Shown here piece by piece: positions 61,409-64,000 of a DNA stretch of 64,000 nucleotides (positions are counted from its first letter, which is position 1; every line of letters starts with the position of its first letter). Under the pieces are notes generated by a model, which was not told where the DNA came from, did not search any database, and was given only the letters and a program-made list of their open reading frames with translations. The position numbers and the translations under genes are program-made. Origin of the DNA: Planctomycetota bacterium. Lineage in GTDB: Bacteria > Planctomycetota > UBA11346. The stretch is taken from the NCBI GenBank assembly GCA_014193115.1, contig BJHQ01000008.1:150622-214621 (forward strand), given 5' to 3'.

Positions 61409-61891
61409 ATGGCCATTCTCAACTTCGACGCTTCCACCGTCGAACCCAGCGCGGGCAAGGACCCGCTTCCCGCCGGAAAATACGTTGCCGCCATTTCGGC
61501 CAGCGAAATGAAACCGACCAAGAATGGCACCGGTCAGTACCTGGAAATCGAGTACCAGGTCGTCGACGGTGAGTACAAAGGCCGGAAAGTCTGGAGCCGT
61601 CACAACCTCCAGCACCCGAACGCGACGGCGGTGCAAATCGCTCGGGGCGAGTTGTCGGCCATCTGTCGGGCGGTCGGTGTAATGGCGCCCAAAGATTCTG
61701 CCGAGCTGCACAACCTGCCGCTGACCGTCACGGTCAAAGTGCAAAAACGGCAGGATAATGGTGAGCTGGCCAATGAGGTCACCGCTTGGGCGAAAAAGGA
61801 GGCAGCGAGTGGCGCCCCGCAGCAACACAGCGGTGGCAGCCCAGCGGCCGCATCGGGCGCACCGGCCACCCCGCCCTGGCTGCGGCGCTGA
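61409..61891 (+). CDS. DUF669 protein, probable phage single-strand DNA-binding protein
   Basis: The 160-residue chain matches DUF669: LPAGKYVAAISASEMKPTKN, GTGQYLEIEYQVVDGEYKGR, KVWSRHNLQHPNATAVQIAR and a low-complexity Ser/Ala/Pro tail. Phage DUF669 proteins are regularly next to Sak4-type ATPases and are thought to be OB-fold single-strand binders. AGGAAACC precedes the start. It is followed after one base by the RuvC-like gene. Confidence 0.9.
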   Translation: MAILNFDASTVEPSAGKDPLPAGKYVAAISASEMKPTKNGTGQYLEIEYQVVDGEYKGRKVWSRHNLQHPNATAVQIARGELSAICRAVGVMAPKDSAELHNLPLTVTVKVQKRQDNGELANEVTAWAKKEAASGAPQQHSGGSPAAASGAPATPPWLRR

Positions 61892-61892
61892 T

Positions 61893-62384
61893 ATGCTCAT
61901 GGTCATCGGAATCGATCCCGGGCTCCGGGGCGCAATCGCCGCCCTGGACGCTCAGGGACAGGTGATCGGCGCCTGGCCCATGCCCGCTGCTGGCGGCGAG
62001 GTTCACGCCGCCGGCATCGCCGATCGGCTGCGTTCGCTGCGCTGTTTCGATCCTGCGCAGGACATCGGTGGCGTGGTGATTGAGAAGGTCGGGGCCATGC
62101 CCCAACAAGGGGTGACCTCGACCTTTACGTTCGGCACCGGCTGGGGCATGGTGCGCGGCGTCTGCGCGGCCCTGTCGCTACCCGTGCGTCTCGCGTCCCC
62201 GGTGCTGTGGAAAAAGCGGATCCTCGCCGGTTTGCCGCATGACAAGGCCGGTGCGGTGCGGTTCTGCGCCAGCCGTTGGCCAACCGCTGAGCTGATTCTT
62301 CCCGGCTGCCGGGTGCCCCATGACGGCATCGCCGACGCCCTCTGCTTGGCCGAATATGGACGTGTGTTGGAGCCGATTCGGTGA
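61893..62384 (+). CDS. RuvC-like crossover junction endonuclease
   Basis: RuvC-fold nucleases resolve Holliday junctions in recombination. IGIDPGLRGAIAAL gives Asp8, VVIEKVGAMPQQGVTSTFTF gives Glu64 with the characteristic QGV.S.F.FG stretch, and VPHDGIADALCLAEYG gives His143-Asp144 and Asp148; all four catalytic positions are present. At 163 residues it is the phage type. ATG 61893 leaves one base after the DUF669 stop; ATG 61899 is possible. The helicase gene starts by GTGA overlap. Confidence 0.92.
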   Translation: MLMVIGIDPGLRGAIAALDAQGQVIGAWPMPAAGGEVHAAGIADRLRSLRCFDPAQDIGGVVIEKVGAMPQQGVTSTFTFGTGWGMVRGVCAALSLPVRLASPVLWKKRILAGLPHDKAGAVRFCASRWPTAELILPGCRVPHDGIADALCLAEYGRVLEPIR

Positions 62385-64000
62385 GCGGATTCCACGGCGT
62401 GATCCAACTGCGGCCCTATCAGCAGGCGGCCATTGACGCCGTCTACGCGAGCCTGGCCAGTCGTGCCGACCATCCGTGCGTGGTCATTCCCACGGGCGGC
62501 GGGAAAGGTGTTGTTGTCGGCCGGATCTGCGCCGACGTCGTTGAGCGCTGGAATGGCCGCATTCTGGTCGTCACCCACGTCAAGGAATTGGTGGATCAAA
62601 ATGCTCAGCAGGCCAGCCGCTTTCTGAATCCGTTGCTGGTTGGCGTGCATTCAGCGGGGCTCAAGCGGCGTGATCTCGACCATCCGGTGATCGTCGCCGG
62701 CATCCAGTCGGTCTATCAAAAGGCGTGCGATCTCGGTGCCTTCGACCTCATTCTGATCGATGAATGCCATTTGATTCCCCAGGATGGCGAAGGTATGTAT
62801 CAGACCTTTCTGAAGGATGCGCGGGTGGTGAATCCGCGCTTGCGCGTGATCGGGCTGACCGCCACGCCGTTTCGGTTGAAGGACGGGCCTATCTGCGCGC
62901 CGGAGAATATCCTCAACCACATCTGCTTTGAGGTCGGGGTGCGCGAGCTGATCTGCGACGGATTCCTGTCGCCGCTGGTCAGCAAGGCGGGGAAGGCGAA
63001 GGCTGACACCGCCGGGCTGCACGTGCGTGGTGGCGAGTTCGTCGCAGACGAAGTCGAGCGGCTGATGGATGCCGACGATCTGGTGCGGGGTGCCTGCGCC
63101 GAGATCGCTGAGCACACCCGGAACCGGAAGGCGTGCTTGGTCTTTGCTGCCGGCGTCGCCCACGCCGAGCACGTCGCCGAGGCGCTGCGCACAGCGACCG
63201 GCCAGGAGGTGGCCTGCATCTTCGGTCAGACGCCGGATGGCGAGCGTGACCGGATCATCGCCCGGTTCAAATCTGGCGCGTTGAAATACCTGGTGAACGT
63301 GGCGGTGCTGACCACCGGGTTCGATGCGCCGGGCGTTGACTGCGTGGCGCTGTTGCGGCCAACGCTGTCGGCAGGCCTGTATGTGCAGATGCTCGGGCGC
63401 GGCTTCCGGCTCGCGCCGGGCAAGACCGATTGCCTGGTGCTGGATTTCGGTGGCAACGTCCTGCGCCATGGGCCGGTTGATGCGCTCAAGATCAAGGAAT
63501 CCGGTGCTGGCGAGGGCGAGGCACCAGCGAAGGAATGCCCGCAGTGCCAGGCCGTGATCGCGTGCGGCTTCGCCACCTGCCCGCAGTGCGGGTTCGTCTT
63601 CCCGCTGCCCGAGAAGGACAAGCACGAGCGGGAAGCGTCCTCCGCGGGAGTGCTGTCAGGGCAGGTGACCACCGCCGACTTCGCCGTCCGCGACGTCTTC
63701 TACGCCGTCCACGTCAAGCGCGGAGAGCCCGAGGCGCCCAGGACGTTGCGGGTCGAATACGAGATCGGCCTCAACCGATTCAAGAAGGAGTGGATCTGCT
63801 TCGAGCACACCGGCTATGCCCGTGGCAAGGCCGAGGCGTGGTGGCGGGCACGCAGCGATCTGCCGGTGCCGATGACGGCGGCCGAGGCCTGCCGGTTGGC
63901 CTGCGCTGGCGCCCTGGCCACCACCGACCGCATCACCGTGCGCAGCGTCGCTGGCGAGGAATTCGAGCGGATTATCGACTGGCAGCTCGGGCCGAAGCCG
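62381..64000 (+). CDS. DEAD/DEAH-box superfamily 2 helicase (3' end outside the window)
   Basis: The first 540 codons are visible. An N-terminal QLRPYQQAAIDAVYASLASR matches SSL2/UvrB-type helicases; Walker A is PTGGGKG, motif II DECH, motif III GLTATPF, and motif VI MLGRGFRLAPGK. After the helicase core a CPQC-x(10-12)-CPQCG zinc ribbon and a phage-specific domain follow (DVFYAVHVKRGE...). Start codon GTG 62381 overlaps the RuvC-like stop. It would unwind DNA during phage replication or branch migration together with the RuvC-like nuclease. Confidence 0.9.
   Translation, partial: MSGFHGVIQLRPYQQAAIDAVYASLASRADHPCVVIPTGGGKGVVVGRICADVVERWNGRILVVTHVKELVDQNAQQASRFLNPLLVGVHSAGLKRRDLDHPVIVAGIQSVYQKACDLGAFDLILIDECHLIPQDGEGMYQTFLKDARVVNPRLRVIGLTATPFRLKDGPICAPENILNHICFEVGVRELICDGFLSPLVSKAGKAKADTAGLHVRGGEFVADEVERLMDADDLVRGACAEIAEHTRNRKACLVFAAGVAHAEHVAEALRTATGQEVACIFGQTPDGERDRIIARFKSGALKYLVNVAVLTTGFDAPGVDCVALLRPTLSAGLYVQMLGRGFRLAPGKTDCLVLDFGGNVLRHGPVDALKIKESGAGEGEAPAKECPQCQAVIACGFATCPQCGFVFPLPEKDKHEREASSAGVLSGQVTTADFAVRDVFYAVHVKRGEPEAPRTLRVEYEIGLNRFKKEWICFEHTGYARGKAEAWWRARSDLPVPMTAAEACRLACAGALATTDRITVRSVAGEEFERIIDWQLGPKP

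Larger units (their letters stand above)
51014..64000. mobile_element. Prophage-like or integrated mobile region (continues beyond the window)
   Basis: A large serine recombinase, RadC/JAB, ParB-like, RecE-like nuclease, Sak4-like ATPase, DUF669, RuvC-like and helicase genes in two divergent operons form a typical phage early region. No structural genes are inside the window; they would be expected to the right. The left boundary could be near 51 kb or at the tRNA-Asn end, and no att repeat is seen. Confidence 0.72.

Overview
The window is GC-rich, densely coding bacterial DNA. LpxB and a Kdo transferase point to a Gram-negative envelope with lipopolysaccharide. An ECF-sigma/SUMF1 fusion, a BatA/VWA pair, SprA-like and DUF1611 proteins, large secreted orphans, a DUF2924/serine-recombinase cassette and dispersed 'GGAGCGCCGgactCCGtCCGGC'-type palindromes suggest the PVC group, probably Planctomycetota. 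That placement is inference; no rRNA or marker gene is present.

Region 1 (20-7190) is an integrative element of about 7.1 kb inserted in the 3' half of tRNA-Ala(GGC). An exact 55-bp direct repeat (50-104 and 7092-7146) marks the two ends, and the homology continues through the downstream terminator. The minus-strand operon encodes a tyrosine integrase, an AT-hook protein, an excisionase-like HTH protein interrupted by an apparent frameshift at a G5/C5 run, a small unknown, a primase-like protein and a TOPRIM-DUF927 replication protein. Just beyond the last gene lies an array of about 11 GGTGTGNCA iterons, probably an origin. Arm-type integrase sites (TGACAAATGCC) occur near both ends. There are no structural or transfer genes, so the layout resembles a P4-like phage satellite.

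Region 2 (7233-48146) is ordinary chromosome. It holds cofactor genes (bioF, pdxJ), yicC, lipid A/LPS genes (lpxB, a GT9 transferase, waaA), a large TPR protein, DUF1611, CIA30, the ECF-sigma/SUMF1 fusion, an ABC1/UbiB kinase, an AraC regulator divergent from a GH4 glycosidase, a nucleoside deoxyribosyltransferase, proA, a BatA/VWA pair, a large secreted transglutaminase-like protein, a SprA-related protein, a peroxiredoxin divergent from two hsp20 genes, a CoaC-like flavoprotein and a heparinase II/III-like lyase. Several intergenic gaps carry palindromic or tandem repeats.

Region 3 (48297-64000) begins with tRNA-Asn and its terminator, then an AT-rich secreted orphan of foreign composition (49105-50973), then prophage-like DNA running off the window. 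The leftward operon (57666 to 51014) encodes a ParB-like protein, an ABC-ATPase fused to a GNAT domain, a formyltransferase-fold protein, an ASCH protein, a RadC/JAB protein, two DUF2924 proteins, a large serine recombinase and an HTH protein. The rightward operon (57981 onward) encodes a regulator, a sigma-like protein, a DnaJ-type zinc-finger protein, a RecE-like nuclease, a Sak4-like ATPase, a DUF669 protein, a RuvC-like nuclease and a DEAD/DEAH helicase, which together form a phage recombination and replication module. The ParB/ABC-GNAT/formyltransferase/ASCH group is the best candidate for a poorly described system; I suggest a nucleic-acid modification (Mom-like) cassette.
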